A stretch of 64,000 bases of DNA from Gemmatimonadota bacterium (GTDB lineage: Bacteria > Gemmatimonadota > Gemmatimonadetes > Gemmatimonadales > Gemmatimonadaceae): assembly GCA_040388625.1 (NCBI GenBank), contig JAZKBK010000004.1:1-64000 (forward strand), written 5' to 3'. The notes beneath the pieces were generated by a model. It was given only the letters and a program-made list of their open reading frames with translations, had not been told where the DNA came from and ran no database searches. Shown in pieces: positions 26,287-33,839 of this stretch (position 1 is the first letter of the stretch; the number at the start of each line of letters is the position of its first letter). Position numbers and translations under genes: made by a program.

Positions 26287-27644
26287 GAATTCGCCTCATG
26301 AGGAAAGAACTCGGCATGCAGCGACCGCATGGCATCCTGCATCGAGGGGCCGTCAACGACAACGGTGAGATTGATGCCGCTGGCGCTCAGTGAAACCATG
26401 TGAACGTGCATGCCGCCGAGCGCCTGCAGCGCCCGGCCCATGCAGTCGCCGCGGTCACCGATGCCGGATCCGACTATCGCAACGACAGCACGATCCCGCT
26501 CGATCGAAACGTCGCCGAGCAGGCGCAGGTCGATGAGCAGCTCATCCAGTCGCGTGGCGTCATCGAGCGTAACCGAGACGGATACTTCGGAAGTGGAGAC
26601 GACGTCGACCGATGTGCGCTGCCGCTCGAAGATCTCGAAAACGCTGCGCAGAAAGCCCTTCGCGAGCAGCATGCGGGGCGCGCTCACCCGCACTGTCGTA
26701 ACGTCGCCCTTGGCGGCGATGGCCGTCACCGGACGGCGCGGAGCGTCGAACATGATTCGCGTCCCGGATCGCGTCGGGTTACGCGTGTTGTAGATGTACA
26801 CGGGGATTCCACGCCGGACAGCCGGTGCAATCGTATTCGGATGCAACACCTTGGCCCCGAACGACGCGAGCTCCGACGCTTCGTCGAATCGGATCTGCGA
26901 GATGAGCTTCGCATCGCTCACCACGCGAGGATCGGCGGTGAGCATTCCGTCCACATCAGTCCATATCTCGATGTCGTCGGCCCCGAGGGCTGCACCGAGC
27001 AGCGACGCGGTGTAATCGGAGCCGCCGCGCCCGAGCGTCGTCGTAACGCCGGCCGCTGTAGCACCGATGTAGCCGCCGAGCACCGGAATGATTCCTGACC
27101 GGACCATCGGCGCGACACGATCGCGCGCGCGGTCCGAGATCGCATCCAGACTCGGCTCCGCCTGGTTGAAATGGTCGCTGGTGACAATGACTTCGCGCGC
27201 GTCCAGATGCTGCGCTGGAATTCCTCGCGCGCGGAATGCCTCGGTGACCAGCAAGGCGGACATCTGCTCACCGAACGACGCGACTGCATCGAGGCTCCGC
27301 GGTGTTATGTGGCCGAGCGTCGTGAGCGCCTCGGCCAGGCTCGCGACCTCATCGCACATCGCGGCAATCTCCGCAGCAGTGTCTGGACCACCCGGGACAT
27401 CGCGAAGCAGAACGTCGCACATCGCGACGTGCCGCTCGCGAATGTGCTCGACCGACCGGAGTGCGCCGATGAGCTGACCGCGCGCCGCCTGTTCCGCGAT
27501 GCCGAGCAGCTCGGTCGTGGTGCCGCTCGCCGCGGAGACTACCACGACAGGCGCGCGATGCAGCCGGCTCGCGACGACATCCGCCGCGCGGCAGATCGCA
27601 TCCGCATCGCCGACGGAGGTGCCACCAAATTTGACGACTATCAC
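26283..27644 (-). CDS. lysC: Aspartate kinase
   Basis: The 453-residue kinase starts VIVVKFGGTSVGDADAI (GTG start). It then has SFGEQMSALLVTEAFRARGI, TLGRGGSDYTASLLGAALGADDIEIWTDVDGMLTADPRVV, SFGAKVLHPNTIAPA and two C-terminal ACT domains (VTTVRVSAPRMLLAKGFLRSVFEIFERQRTSVDVVSTSEVSVSVTLDD and VAIVGSGIGDRGDCMGRALQALGGMHVHMVSLSASGINLTVVVD), the site of lysine/threonine feedback. The GTG overlaps the asd stop as GTGA, which decides the start. It catalyses the first step of the aspartate pathway; no homoserine dehydrogenase domain is fused. Confidence 0.95.
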   Translation of the reverse strand: MIVVKFGGTSVGDADAICRAADVVASRLHRAPVVVVSAASGTTTELLGIAEQAARGQLIGALRSVEHIRERHVAMCDVLLRDVPGGPDTAAEIAAMCDEVASLAEALTTLGHITPRSLDAVASFGEQMSALLVTEAFRARGIPAQHLDAREVIVTSDHFNQAEPSLDAISDRARDRVAPMVRSGIIPVLGGYIGATAAGVTTTLGRGGSDYTASLLGAALGADDIEIWTDVDGMLTADPRVVSDAKLISQIRFDEASELASFGAKVLHPNTIAPAVRRGIPVYIYNTRNPTRSGTRIMFDAPRRPVTAIAAKGDVTTVRVSAPRMLLAKGFLRSVFEIFERQRTSVDVVSTSEVSVSVTLDDATRLDELLIDLRLLGDVSIERDRAVVAIVGSGIGDRGDCMGRALQALGGMHVHMVSLSASGINLTVVVDGPSMQDAMRSLHAEFFPHEANS

Positions 27645-28717
27645 GGACGAGCCACGTAGCCCTGAGTGACGAGCAGCTCCGCGTTCATTATTGCGCCGCC
27701 CGCCGCGCCACGGATGGTGTTGCTGCCCATCGCTACCATCCGTACATCGAGCAGCTCGTCGCGCCGGATGCGTCCCACCGTGACGGTCATCCCGTTGCCC
27801 CGCATCACGTCGCGGCGCGGCTGCGGGTGATCCGGCGCTGTCGTGACGACGATCGGCCGATGGGGCCGCGATGGAAGATCCATGGCTTCCTCGCGGCCGG
27901 TCCACGCCATGATGGCGTCGGACACCTGCTCCGGCGTCGCGGAGGACGCGAGCCCGATCGACATGCAGGTCGTGTGTCCGTGCTCGACCGGAACACGATT
28001 GGCGTGCGCAGTCACCCGGAACGGCGCCGACTCGATCGCATTCTCATTCACGACGCCAAGCAGCTTGCCGATCTCGGCTTCGATCTTCGGCTCCTCGTCC
28101 GCGATGTATGGAATGACGTTGCCCATTATGTCGAGCGATGGTACGCCCGGGTATCCGGCGCCAGAGACCGCCTGCATGGTCGCGATGAACATGCTGGTTA
28201 TACCAAAGGCTTCATGCAGCGGCGCCAGCGGTAGCGCCGCAACGGTGGATGAACAGTTCGCATTCGTCACGAGCGCGCCCGTCCATCCACGGTGTTTGCG
28301 CTGCGCGTCGATCACGGCGAGGTGTTGCGCATTGATCTCGGGGATGAGCAGCGGAACGTCGCTCAGCATGCGGTGATTCTTGGCGTTGCTGCAAACGAAC
28401 CTGCCGGCGCGTGCGAATGCAATCTCAACGTCGCCCGCGACGCCCGAGTCGAGCGCTGAAAAGACTATCGAAGATGAAACCGAATCGGGCGTGCACGGCG
28501 TCACCGTGAGCGACGCGACATCCGCTGGCATTTCTCCCTCGAGCCAGTGCGTGGCATCTGCGTATCGCCTGCCCGCAGATCTTTCTGATGCTGCAACCTC
28601 GGCGACACGAAACCACGGGTGGTCGCGCAACAGTCTGATGAAAGTCTGGCCCACGGCGCCAGTTGCGCCGAGCACCGCGACCGGCATCCGGTCGCGAGCG
28701 ATATCATTGCCGGTCAT
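27641..28717 (-). CDS. asd: Aspartate-semialdehyde dehydrogenase (archaeal/eukaryotic-type)
   Basis: The 358-residue dehydrogenase has the NADP-binding VAVLGATGAVGQTFIRLL, FVCSNAKNHRMLSDVPLLIPEINAQHL, the catalytic cysteine in LVTNANCSSTVAALPLAPLHEAFG, AVSGAGYPGVPSLDIMGNVIPYIADEEPKIEAE and VTAHANRVPVEHGHTTCMSI. The NAKNxRM and DEEPKIEAE blocks belong to the archaeal/yeast subfamily rather than the E. coli type. It reduces aspartyl phosphate to aspartate semialdehyde. ATGA overlap with dapE upstream and GTGA with lysC downstream. Confidence 0.95.
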   Translation of the reverse strand: MTGNDIARDRMPVAVLGATGAVGQTFIRLLRDHPWFRVAEVAASERSAGRRYADATHWLEGEMPADVASLTVTPCTPDSVSSSIVFSALDSGVAGDVEIAFARAGRFVCSNAKNHRMLSDVPLLIPEINAQHLAVIDAQRKHRGWTGALVTNANCSSTVAALPLAPLHEAFGITSMFIATMQAVSGAGYPGVPSLDIMGNVIPYIADEEPKIEAEIGKLLGVVNENAIESAPFRVTAHANRVPVEHGHTTCMSIGLASSATPEQVSDAIMAWTGREEAMDLPSRPHRPIVVTTAPDHPQPRRDVMRGNGMTVTVGRIRRDELLDVRMVAMGSNTIRGAAGGAIMNAELLVTQGYVARP

Positions 28718-29712
28718 TGAGCTAGCAGTTGCCTTACGAGTGAAACATACGTCGAGACACTCGCACGCAGCTCATCGACATCGACGTATTCGTCGGGTGT
28801 GTGTGCCACATGGATGGATCCCGGTCCGAACAACAGCGGAGTTCCCCAGCGAGAGAGCAGCGGGATATCGGACGTGTATGAGACCGGTGCGACCTCGTAG
28901 CCATCCAGCACGTGAAAGTGCTGAGCCGGAATCGTCGATCCGAATTCGACGTCTGCGCCACCTGCGTGGGCCCAGTCCGAAATGAGGCGCTTGATTGGCT
29001 CGACGTCGCTCACGAGACGCAGCATCACTTCCGACTCCGCGCTTCCGGGAATGATGTTCGCTTCAGTTCCACCGGTGATCGTCCCGATGTTCACCGTCGT
29101 TGCACCGAGCACCGGATCGAAGGGGAAATCCACGTCATGGATCGTCGGAAGCAAACGCAGCAGCGGCTCGATGGCCGAGGCGCCGAGTTCTGGATAGGCG
29201 GAGTGCGCCTCCCGTCCGTGCGTGCGGACGATGAAGCGCAACGATCCCTTGCAGCCGCTCGCCAGCTTGCTCTCGGTTGGCTCACCGTTGACGAGGTAGC
29301 GACTGGTCGCCGCGAGATTGTTGGCGGCGCGTGCGCCGTCGGATCCTTTCTCCTCGCCCACCACGAAGAGGAGATCCACGCGGTCTTCGCCTTCGCTTAC
29401 GAGCTGCTCGGCTGCCGCCATCATTGCAGCTGCGATTCCCTTCGCGTCGCACGCGCCGCGGCCGTAGAGACGATTGCCGCTCAGCCTTGGCGGATGATAG
29501 GGCGGCACGGTGTCGAGATGCGTGGAAAGAGTGACTCCTCCACCGCGCCGCGAAGCCCACACGTTACCGCGTCCAGGCGAGACTTCCTGGATCGACACGT
29601 TCCAGTGCCGGCTCACGAGCCAGCGCGCGACGAAATCGATCGCCGCTCCCTCGTCTCTCGTAAATGATTGTATCGACAGCAGTTCTGCGGCGAGCGCGAC
29701 GACATCGGTCAT
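28714..29712 (-). CDS. dapE: M20 family peptidase, probable succinyl-diaminopimelate desuccinylase
   Basis: The 332-residue di-zinc hydrolase has VTLSTHLDTVPPY (the HxD metal pair), YGRGACDAKGIAAAMMAA (bridging Asp), FVVGEEKGSDGARA (catalytic Glu pair), LVNGEPTESKLASGCKGS, GREAHSAYPELGASAI (dimerisation-domain His) and the terminal HVAHTPDEYVDVDEL. Position at the head of the DAP operon with dapD implies succinyl-DAP as substrate; ArgE or LysK activity is an alternative. No Shine-Dalgarno is visible; a -10-like TAACTT lies 6 nt before the ATG, so the operon mRNA may be leaderless. Confidence 0.85.
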   Translation of the reverse strand: MTDVVALAAELLSIQSFTRDEGAAIDFVARWLVSRHWNVSIQEVSPGRGNVWASRRGGGVTLSTHLDTVPPYHPPRLSGNRLYGRGACDAKGIAAAMMAAAEQLVSEGEDRVDLLFVVGEEKGSDGARAANNLAATSRYLVNGEPTESKLASGCKGSLRFIVRTHGREAHSAYPELGASAIEPLLRLLPTIHDVDFPFDPVLGATTVNIGTITGGTEANIIPGSAESEVMLRLVSDVEPIKRLISDWAHAGGADVEFGSTIPAQHFHVLDGYEVAPVSYTSDIPLLSRWGTPLLFGPGSIHVAHTPDEYVDVDELRASVSTYVSLVRQLLAQ

Positions 29713-29718
29713 GCGCGC

Positions 29719-29724
29719 AAGTTA
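29719..29724 (-). promoter_or_regulatory. Candidate -10 element of the dapE-asd-lysC-dapBAD-aroA-cmk operon
   Basis: TAACTT on the minus strand ends 6 nt before the dapE ATG. No convincing -35 was found at 16-18 nt spacing. The 47-bp gap to the upstream terminator leaves no room for a lysine riboswitch or long leader. Confidence 0.35.
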
Positions 29725-29759
29725 GTGGCAGAGGTATCGCGTTGGGAGCGGAGAGAAAT

Positions 29760-29782
29760 GGGCAGGCACCGGGGGCCTGCCC
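29760..29782 (-). terminator. Rho-independent terminator of the helical orphan gene
   Basis: GGGCAGGC and GCCTGCCC arms (29760-29767, 29775-29782) form an 8-bp GC stem. On the minus strand it is followed by ATTTCTCTCC. It lies 20 nt after the stop codon at 29802 and separates that gene from the dap operon. Confidence 0.75.
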
Positions 29783-29801
29783 TCACAAACCATTGCTCGG
29801 C

Positions 29802-30323
29802 CTAGTGGCTGAGTTCCGCCGTGGACGTCGGAGCAACGCGATGGTCGCCTTGCCGGACCTGCTCGACGAACAATTGCTGAACGAGTCGGTTCGCCTCCCG
29901 GTTGTACGAATCGTGGTCTCGCTCGCCCGCCTCGCCGATACCCGCAAGTTGCGGCAGGCCAAGCGCGCGGCCAGCCTCCCGGAAAGTCTTGAAGGTGTCT
30001 TCGGATTGGCGGGACAGAACTATGTCGGCTACCAGGCGAAGGAAATCGCTTTCGCGGACCGAGTCGGCCAGGTCGCGGGCAGCGTTGGCCGTGGCGCCGA
30101 GGGCCCGCTTGAGGACGCCTGCGCTCGGCGCACCGAGCTCGTGCTGATAGTCTTCCAGCAGGCGTTGGTGGTCGCGCATGGCGGGTATGTAACGTGTACA
30201 GAGATCGCGAAAGCGCGGGTCTTCGGCCTGTGCTGCGTGGTCCTCCAATCCCTTGAGAAAGGCGTGGTGCTGGACGGCGGCGTTGTGCACTTGGGATTTG
30301 AGAAAGTCGTTTCCTGTATCCAT
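29802..30323 (-). CDS. Hypothetical helical protein (ferritin-like/four-helix-bundle type), 173 aa
   Basis: The protein is soluble and almost wholly helical: DFLKSQVHNAAVQHHAFLKGLEDHAAQAEDPRFRDLCTRYIPAMRDHQRLLEDYQHELG, then a long helix pair up to YNREANRLVQQLFVEQVRQGDH. The paired His/Glu residues (VQHHAFL, DHQRLLEDYQHE) in the first two helices resemble ferritin-like or DUF892-type proteins, but a complete di-iron ligand set is not obvious and the call is tentative. A strong GGAGG lies 4 nt before the ATG and a terminator follows the stop, so it is a monocistronic, well-translated gene, divergent from the Rad52-like unit. Confidence 0.7.
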   Translation of the reverse strand: MDTGNDFLKSQVHNAAVQHHAFLKGLEDHAAQAEDPRFRDLCTRYIPAMRDHQRLLEDYQHELGAPSAGVLKRALGATANAARDLADSVRESDFLRLVADIVLSRQSEDTFKTFREAGRALGLPQLAGIGEAGERDHDSYNREANRLVQQLFVEQVRQGDHRVAPTSTAELSH

Positions 30324-30534
30324 TGGTCCTCCGTGGGGTGATCCGGCTCAATTGACGGTGGCCAAGCACGTCCCGAGCCAGAAGGCAGGAGGGGTGCCTC
30401 GCGATCGAATAATTGGCACTTTTCCACACAGAACCCTTGCTTTGAAACACGCAAAACACTAGGTTTCCACATACCGAACAATCACCGAAAATTGCACCGT
30501 AAGTAGTGAACTACCAACGACTTGGCACGTGCCA
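30324..30534. promoter_or_regulatory. Divergent regulatory region between helical orphan and Rad52-like unit
   Basis: This 211-bp gap is AT-richer than its flanks. It holds a possible rightward promoter (TTGCTT at about 30437, 17-nt spacer, TAGGTT), an inverted repeat GTAGT-GA-ACTAC (30503-30514) and a TTGGCAC half-site (30413-30419) repeated in the palindrome at the downstream gene start. No small gene is apparent. Confidence 0.4.
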
Positions 30535-30535
30535 A
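30522..30535. promoter_or_regulatory. 14-bp perfect palindrome over the start of the orphan gene (candidate operator)
   Basis: TTGGCACGTGCCAA is a perfect dyad that ends on the A of the ATG at 30535. It occupies the place where a Shine-Dalgarno would be expected. The same 7-bp arm occurs as a single half-site about 110 bp upstream. A repressor site controlling the Rad52-like unit is an inference. Confidence 0.45.
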
Positions 30536-30861
30536 TGAAACAGGTCAAAGGCCGCGCCGGGGCTCGGAAAACGCGAAAGGTCCAGATTCCGCAGGTCCCG
30601 TCCACCTACGACGTGGAGCCGCTCGATCCGTGGCTTCAATGTGGGCCCGACACGACGGTGACAGAGTTGTGGAAGGTGTGGGAGCAGAGGGAGAAAGAAA
30701 GGACGCTGCACCTGGTGTACTTCGACCGGTACGGTTGGTATTGCGAACACGGACGTAGCTGCAAGGCGGTTGCGGAAGTACGGAGGATTGTTCGGACAAT
30801 GAGCGCGAATGCGCCTAGACCCAGGAGCTCTGGCAAGACCAGGGCGAGGAAACGGAAATGA
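30535..30861 (+). CDS. Hypothetical basic protein (108 aa) encoded with the Rad52-like gene
   Basis: Very basic tails (MKQVKGRAGARKTRKVQ at the start, GKTRARKRK at the end) flank a compact core: PSTYDVEPLDPWLQCGPDTTVTELWKVWEQREKERTLHLVYFDRYGWYCEHGRSCKAVAEVRRIVRT. The core has three cysteines and a CEHGRSC motif that could be part of a metal site, and several Trp/Tyr residues. I do not recognise a family. ATG 30535 is chosen over GTG 30529. Its stop overlaps the next gene's start as ATGA, so the two proteins are made together; nucleic-acid binding is a plausible inference from charge and context. Confidence 0.7.
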   Translation: MKQVKGRAGARKTRKVQIPQVPSTYDVEPLDPWLQCGPDTTVTELWKVWEQREKERTLHLVYFDRYGWYCEHGRSCKAVAEVRRIVRTMSANAPRPRSSGKTRARKRK

Positions 30862-31691
30862 TTGCGAGACAGGAGACATTCAATTCGAAGGACGCTGTCT
30901 GGTCAGCGCTGGCGGCCCCGGTGCCTGCGGGAACGATCTCGTGGCGCCAGGACGGCAAGCCGGTAGCGAGGGACGGGCGGTACTTCGCGCGCTTCGTGTG
31001 TTATATCGAAGCGAACACGGTGCGGGAGCGCCTCGACACAGTGGTCCCGGGTGAGTGGGACCTGACTCTCGAGATGCTGCCGCAGATCCACGGCGCCGAG
31101 GTCGATTCGGATTCGGTCTGCGCGTTCAAGGCGCGGCTTCAGGTACTCGGCGTGATCCGTGAGGACGTCGGGACCGGACGCGACTACAAGCAGGCGTCGA
31201 CCGATGCGTTCAAGCGCGCAGCGGTTCGGTTCGGAATTGGAAACGAGCTGTACTCGTACGAGCAGAACTGGGTCGAGGTTGATGGCGACGGCAAGTACGC
31301 CAAGCCAGTCGAAGATCCGGCGAACGCATACGAGCGCAGACACGGGAACGGCGCTGGAAAGCTGAGCCGTTCCGCGGTTGCGACCGACGACGTGAGTGCG
31401 ATGAAGGAAGCGAACACCCTGACGGACGTCGACGCAGTGAGCTGCCCCAAGTGCGGCGGGCGCATGTGGGACAACCGCCTGACCAAGCGGAATCCCAAGG
31501 CGCCCGACTACAAGTGCCGGGATAGAAACTGCGACGGAGTCGTGTGGCCGGTAAAGACCAACGGATCGCACGCGGAGCCTGATGGATCTGACTCCGCGGA
31601 AGAGTCGACCGCCGAAGTCGAGACGCCCAAGGCACCGGCGCGGAAGTCGCGCGCGGCGAAGCTGGCGCTGACGGACGAGATTCCGTTCTAA
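30858..31691 (+). CDS. Rad52/DdrA-like single-strand annealing protein with zinc ribbon and SSB-like C-terminal tip
   Basis: The 277-residue protein starts with a Rad52-type domain (residues 1-140): VWSALAAPVPAGTISWR, RYFARFVCYIEANTVRERLDTVVPGEWDL, then CAFKARLQVLGVIREDVGTG and YKQASTDAFKRAAVRFGIGNELYSY, the pattern shared by Deinococcus DdrA and phage Rad52-like recombinases. A linker leads to a zinc ribbon with Cys196, Cys199, Cys220 and Cys225. An acidic, disordered tail ends LALTDEIPF, close to the DDDIPF tip of bacterial SSB. The family anneals or protects single-stranded DNA. It is coupled to the basic orphan upstream and closed by a strong terminator. Confidence 0.82.
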   Translation: MIARQETFNSKDAVWSALAAPVPAGTISWRQDGKPVARDGRYFARFVCYIEANTVRERLDTVVPGEWDLTLEMLPQIHGAEVDSDSVCAFKARLQVLGVIREDVGTGRDYKQASTDAFKRAAVRFGIGNELYSYEQNWVEVDGDGKYAKPVEDPANAYERRHGNGAGKLSRSAVATDDVSAMKEANTLTDVDAVSCPKCGGRMWDNRLTKRNPKAPDYKCRDRNCDGVVWPVKTNGSHAEPDGSDSAEESTAEVETPKAPARKSRAAKLALTDEIPF

Positions 31692-31712
31692 CGCGGAAGT
31701 CAATCGCATGCG

Positions 31713-31757
31713 CACAAAGAGGGGAAGCGAATCACGGATTCGCTTCCCCTCTTTGTG
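31713..31757. terminator. Strong bidirectional terminator after the Rad52-like gene
   Basis: A perfect 21-bp inverted repeat (arms 31713-31733 and 31737-31757) with a 3-nt ACG loop lies 22 nt after the Rad52-like stop. The arms contain CTCTTTGTG on the plus-strand 3' side and the same on the minus strand, so it can serve both the rightward unit and tRNA-Leu. Confidence 0.85.
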
Positions 31758-31797
31758 TTCAGAATGTACGGGTAGTGCGGTGGTCGTTGCATCATAG

Positions 31798-31882
31798 TGC
31801 TCGGAGCCGGACTCGAACCGGCATGGAATTATGTTCCAAGGGATTTTAAGTCCCTCGCGTCTACCCATTTCGCCATCCGAGC
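31798..31882 (-). tRNA. tRNA-Leu (anticodon UAA)
   Basis: The minus strand gives an 85-nt class II tRNA with acceptor GCTCGGA/TCCGAGC, D arm TGGCGAAATGGGTAGACGC, anticodon stem AGGGA/TCCCT around CTTAAAA (anticodon TAA), a long variable arm (TTGGAACATAATTCCATG) and T arm GCCGGTTCGAGTCCGGC. CCA is not encoded. Confidence 0.96.
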
Positions 31883-31949
31883 TGTCACACGCAAAGTGCG
31901 TGGTGCAACACATCAATATACGAAGCCGCGATGACCCACGTAGGGCGGG

Positions 31950-33761
31950 TCAACCGGCGGGGATGCCAAGCACACTGACGGCATACCAGACCGAGTACGC
32001 AATGAGCGCCGAGAGCGATGCGTCACCGCCATTGCCAATAGCCATGCCGTCGGCGTCCACGAATTCGGCAGCGAGACCACCGTCGAGATCGGCGCGCCGC
32101 AACCATTCGAGCGTCTTCGCGGCGTCGGGTCCCATGAGTGTAGCGCATCGCTCGGCGAGGTTGATGTGCGCGGCATCGGCGTCGGATTGCTCGAGTCGTC
32201 GGACGGTGCGGCGATAGATCGAGTCGTCGCGCGAGAGCATGTGATAGAGCGGTAGCCAGAACACCGATCCCACCGGATCGTCACGCATGGACGTTGCACC
32301 GGCGAGATCGGTTGCCGTAGCGAGCAGCGTTCGCGACGAGTCCTTGTCAGTCGCGAACTGGCGCGTGATTGCGGCGCGGACGGCGTCGGCGTTCTGAACG
32401 TGTTCCGCGGTCTTCTCGTCGAGCGTCTGCTTGAGTACTTCGAGCGCGTCTGCGACGAGCGCGTTGCCGTGCAGCGTGTATGGCAGCTCCGCATCCGCGC
32501 CGGACGGAGTTGCATCCGTTCTGTACAATGGCAGCGATCCATGACGCGACGCTGCGATGTCGTCGTTCGCCGCGTAAAGTGCCTCGGCGATTGGCGCATC
32601 CTCGACGATGCGATCGTCACCTGTCTGCGCGACGTAGCGGTCCACAGAGACCGGATATGCAGCGGCCGCATCGAGACAGAACGCCACATCGAACGGAGTG
32701 CCATCGATGTAGTTGACACCGCGGCCCGGCGCGTATCCATGCAGCTCGCATGTTCTCAGCAGCAATTCGCGCGCGAGCGCGGTATCGGCGAGCTGAAATG
32801 CAGGCACCAGCCACATCAGCACCTCGTAGTCGCGTACCGTCAATCCCTGCGCGCACCATGGAATGCGCGAGCGGAAGATGTACCAGCGAGCGTCGTCGAT
32901 GGCTCGACCGGCAGCATAAAAGTACGCGAACATCAGATGCCGATTGATGAGACGGTCGGCCGCGGGAATGCCGGTGGATTGTTGCAGCGTCGAGATTGCA
33001 TCGCGCGTCTGTGCCGCGAGCGTTCGCCAGCCGCGGCGTCGCATCCGCTGCACCATGGCGACGGCGCCGTCGACTTCGGGGCCCGCCGCGGCGTACAATG
33101 CGAGGTCGACGCGCTCGCCTGGTTGCAGCACGGCCTCGCGGCTCAACGTGAACCGCGCTATGCCATCGGTGGTCTCGGCGACGGTACCGATCATCGAATC
33201 GCCAGTCAACGCCAACGCTGTCTCCGAGCCGCGATTCGTTCCGCGCAGAGTGATTATGTCGTCGGTCAGCGTCGCGATGTGCGCGTCGTCGAAGCGGCGC
33301 GCGGTACGGATGCGGTGTTGCCGAACGCCGAGCGTGCCTTGAGCGCGAAAGGTGACAGCGGCAGGCGATTGACCGCGATTCTCGATGGAGATCGCGTAGA
33401 CGAAGCCAGGGAAGTCGGCAGCGCGGCCACAGGGAGCGAAGATGGTTCCGCGTATGACGAGATCGCCAACCGTCGAATTGAAGGCCGGCAGCCACTCTAG
33501 GACGCGCTGCCAGGCCACCCGGGTCGTGGCGAGCTCGATCGGGGCGCCATTCGACTCGAAGCCCAGGCGCAGCAGCGGCTCGCCTGCCCCGTTCTCGAAG
33601 TCAGCGGCGCCGGCGAACTCGATGGCACCCCGGTGGGCCAGCGAGATCAGTCCGATTCCATGGATGGAACCGTCGGCCGGATGCACGCACGGCAACGAGA
33701 GCCAGTGGTTCCCGGTTACCTGCCACGGGATGGTTGGTGGCGTGCGCAGCTCAGACCTCAC
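31950..33761 (-). CDS. Six-hairpin glycosidase-superfamily protein, uncharacterised
   Basis: The 603-residue protein has an N-terminal beta-sandwich (to about residue 240, with IHGIGLISLAHRGAIEFAGAADFENGAGE and repeated beta strands). An (alpha/alpha)6-type helical domain follows: LINRHLMFAYFYAAGRAIDDARWYIFRSRIPWCAQGLTVRDYEVLMWLVPAF, NYIDGTPFDVAFCLDAAAAYPV, DPVGSVFWLPLYHMLSRDDSIYRRTVRRLEQ. This layout is common to GH15/GH94/amylo-glucosidase relatives; no specific catalytic pair can be assigned, so the substrate is unknown. There is no signal peptide. It starts at GTG 33761 without a visible Shine-Dalgarno and diverges from the outer-membrane protein gene. Confidence 0.65.
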   Translation of the reverse strand: MRSELRTPPTIPWQVTGNHWLSLPCVHPADGSIHGIGLISLAHRGAIEFAGAADFENGAGEPLLRLGFESNGAPIELATTRVAWQRVLEWLPAFNSTVGDLVIRGTIFAPCGRAADFPGFVYAISIENRGQSPAAVTFRAQGTLGVRQHRIRTARRFDDAHIATLTDDIITLRGTNRGSETALALTGDSMIGTVAETTDGIARFTLSREAVLQPGERVDLALYAAAGPEVDGAVAMVQRMRRRGWRTLAAQTRDAISTLQQSTGIPAADRLINRHLMFAYFYAAGRAIDDARWYIFRSRIPWCAQGLTVRDYEVLMWLVPAFQLADTALARELLLRTCELHGYAPGRGVNYIDGTPFDVAFCLDAAAAYPVSVDRYVAQTGDDRIVEDAPIAEALYAANDDIAASRHGSLPLYRTDATPSGADAELPYTLHGNALVADALEVLKQTLDEKTAEHVQNADAVRAAITRQFATDKDSSRTLLATATDLAGATSMRDDPVGSVFWLPLYHMLSRDDSIYRRTVRRLEQSDADAAHINLAERCATLMGPDAAKTLEWLRRADLDGGLAAEFVDADGMAIGNGGDASLSALIAYSVWYAVSVLGIPAG

Positions 33762-33771
33762 TTAGCTTTGG

Positions 33772-33801
33772 TTGACACGGACGGAACCGGAATGCTAACG
33801 T
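33772..33801 (+). promoter_or_regulatory. Sigma70-type promoter of the outer-membrane protein gene
   Basis: TTGACA (33772-33777), an 18-nt spacer and TAACGT (33796-33801) lie about 40 nt upstream of the ATG at 33840. The upstream in-frame ATG at 33792 falls just before the -10 and upstream of the predicted transcript start, which supports 33840 as the real start. Confidence 0.6.
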
Positions 33802-33839
33802 CCCCGCGTCGCGCCTACAACGATTTTTACCGAGAGCAC

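Noticed and set aside
29713-29759. Lysine riboswitch upstream of the dap operon
   Set aside because: Only 47 bp separate dapE from the upstream terminator, too short for an L box.
31692-31949. Prophage or integrative element at tRNA-Leu
   Set aside because: No integrase and no repeat of the tRNA 3' end were seen on either side, although a Rad52-like gene of a type common in phages is nearby.
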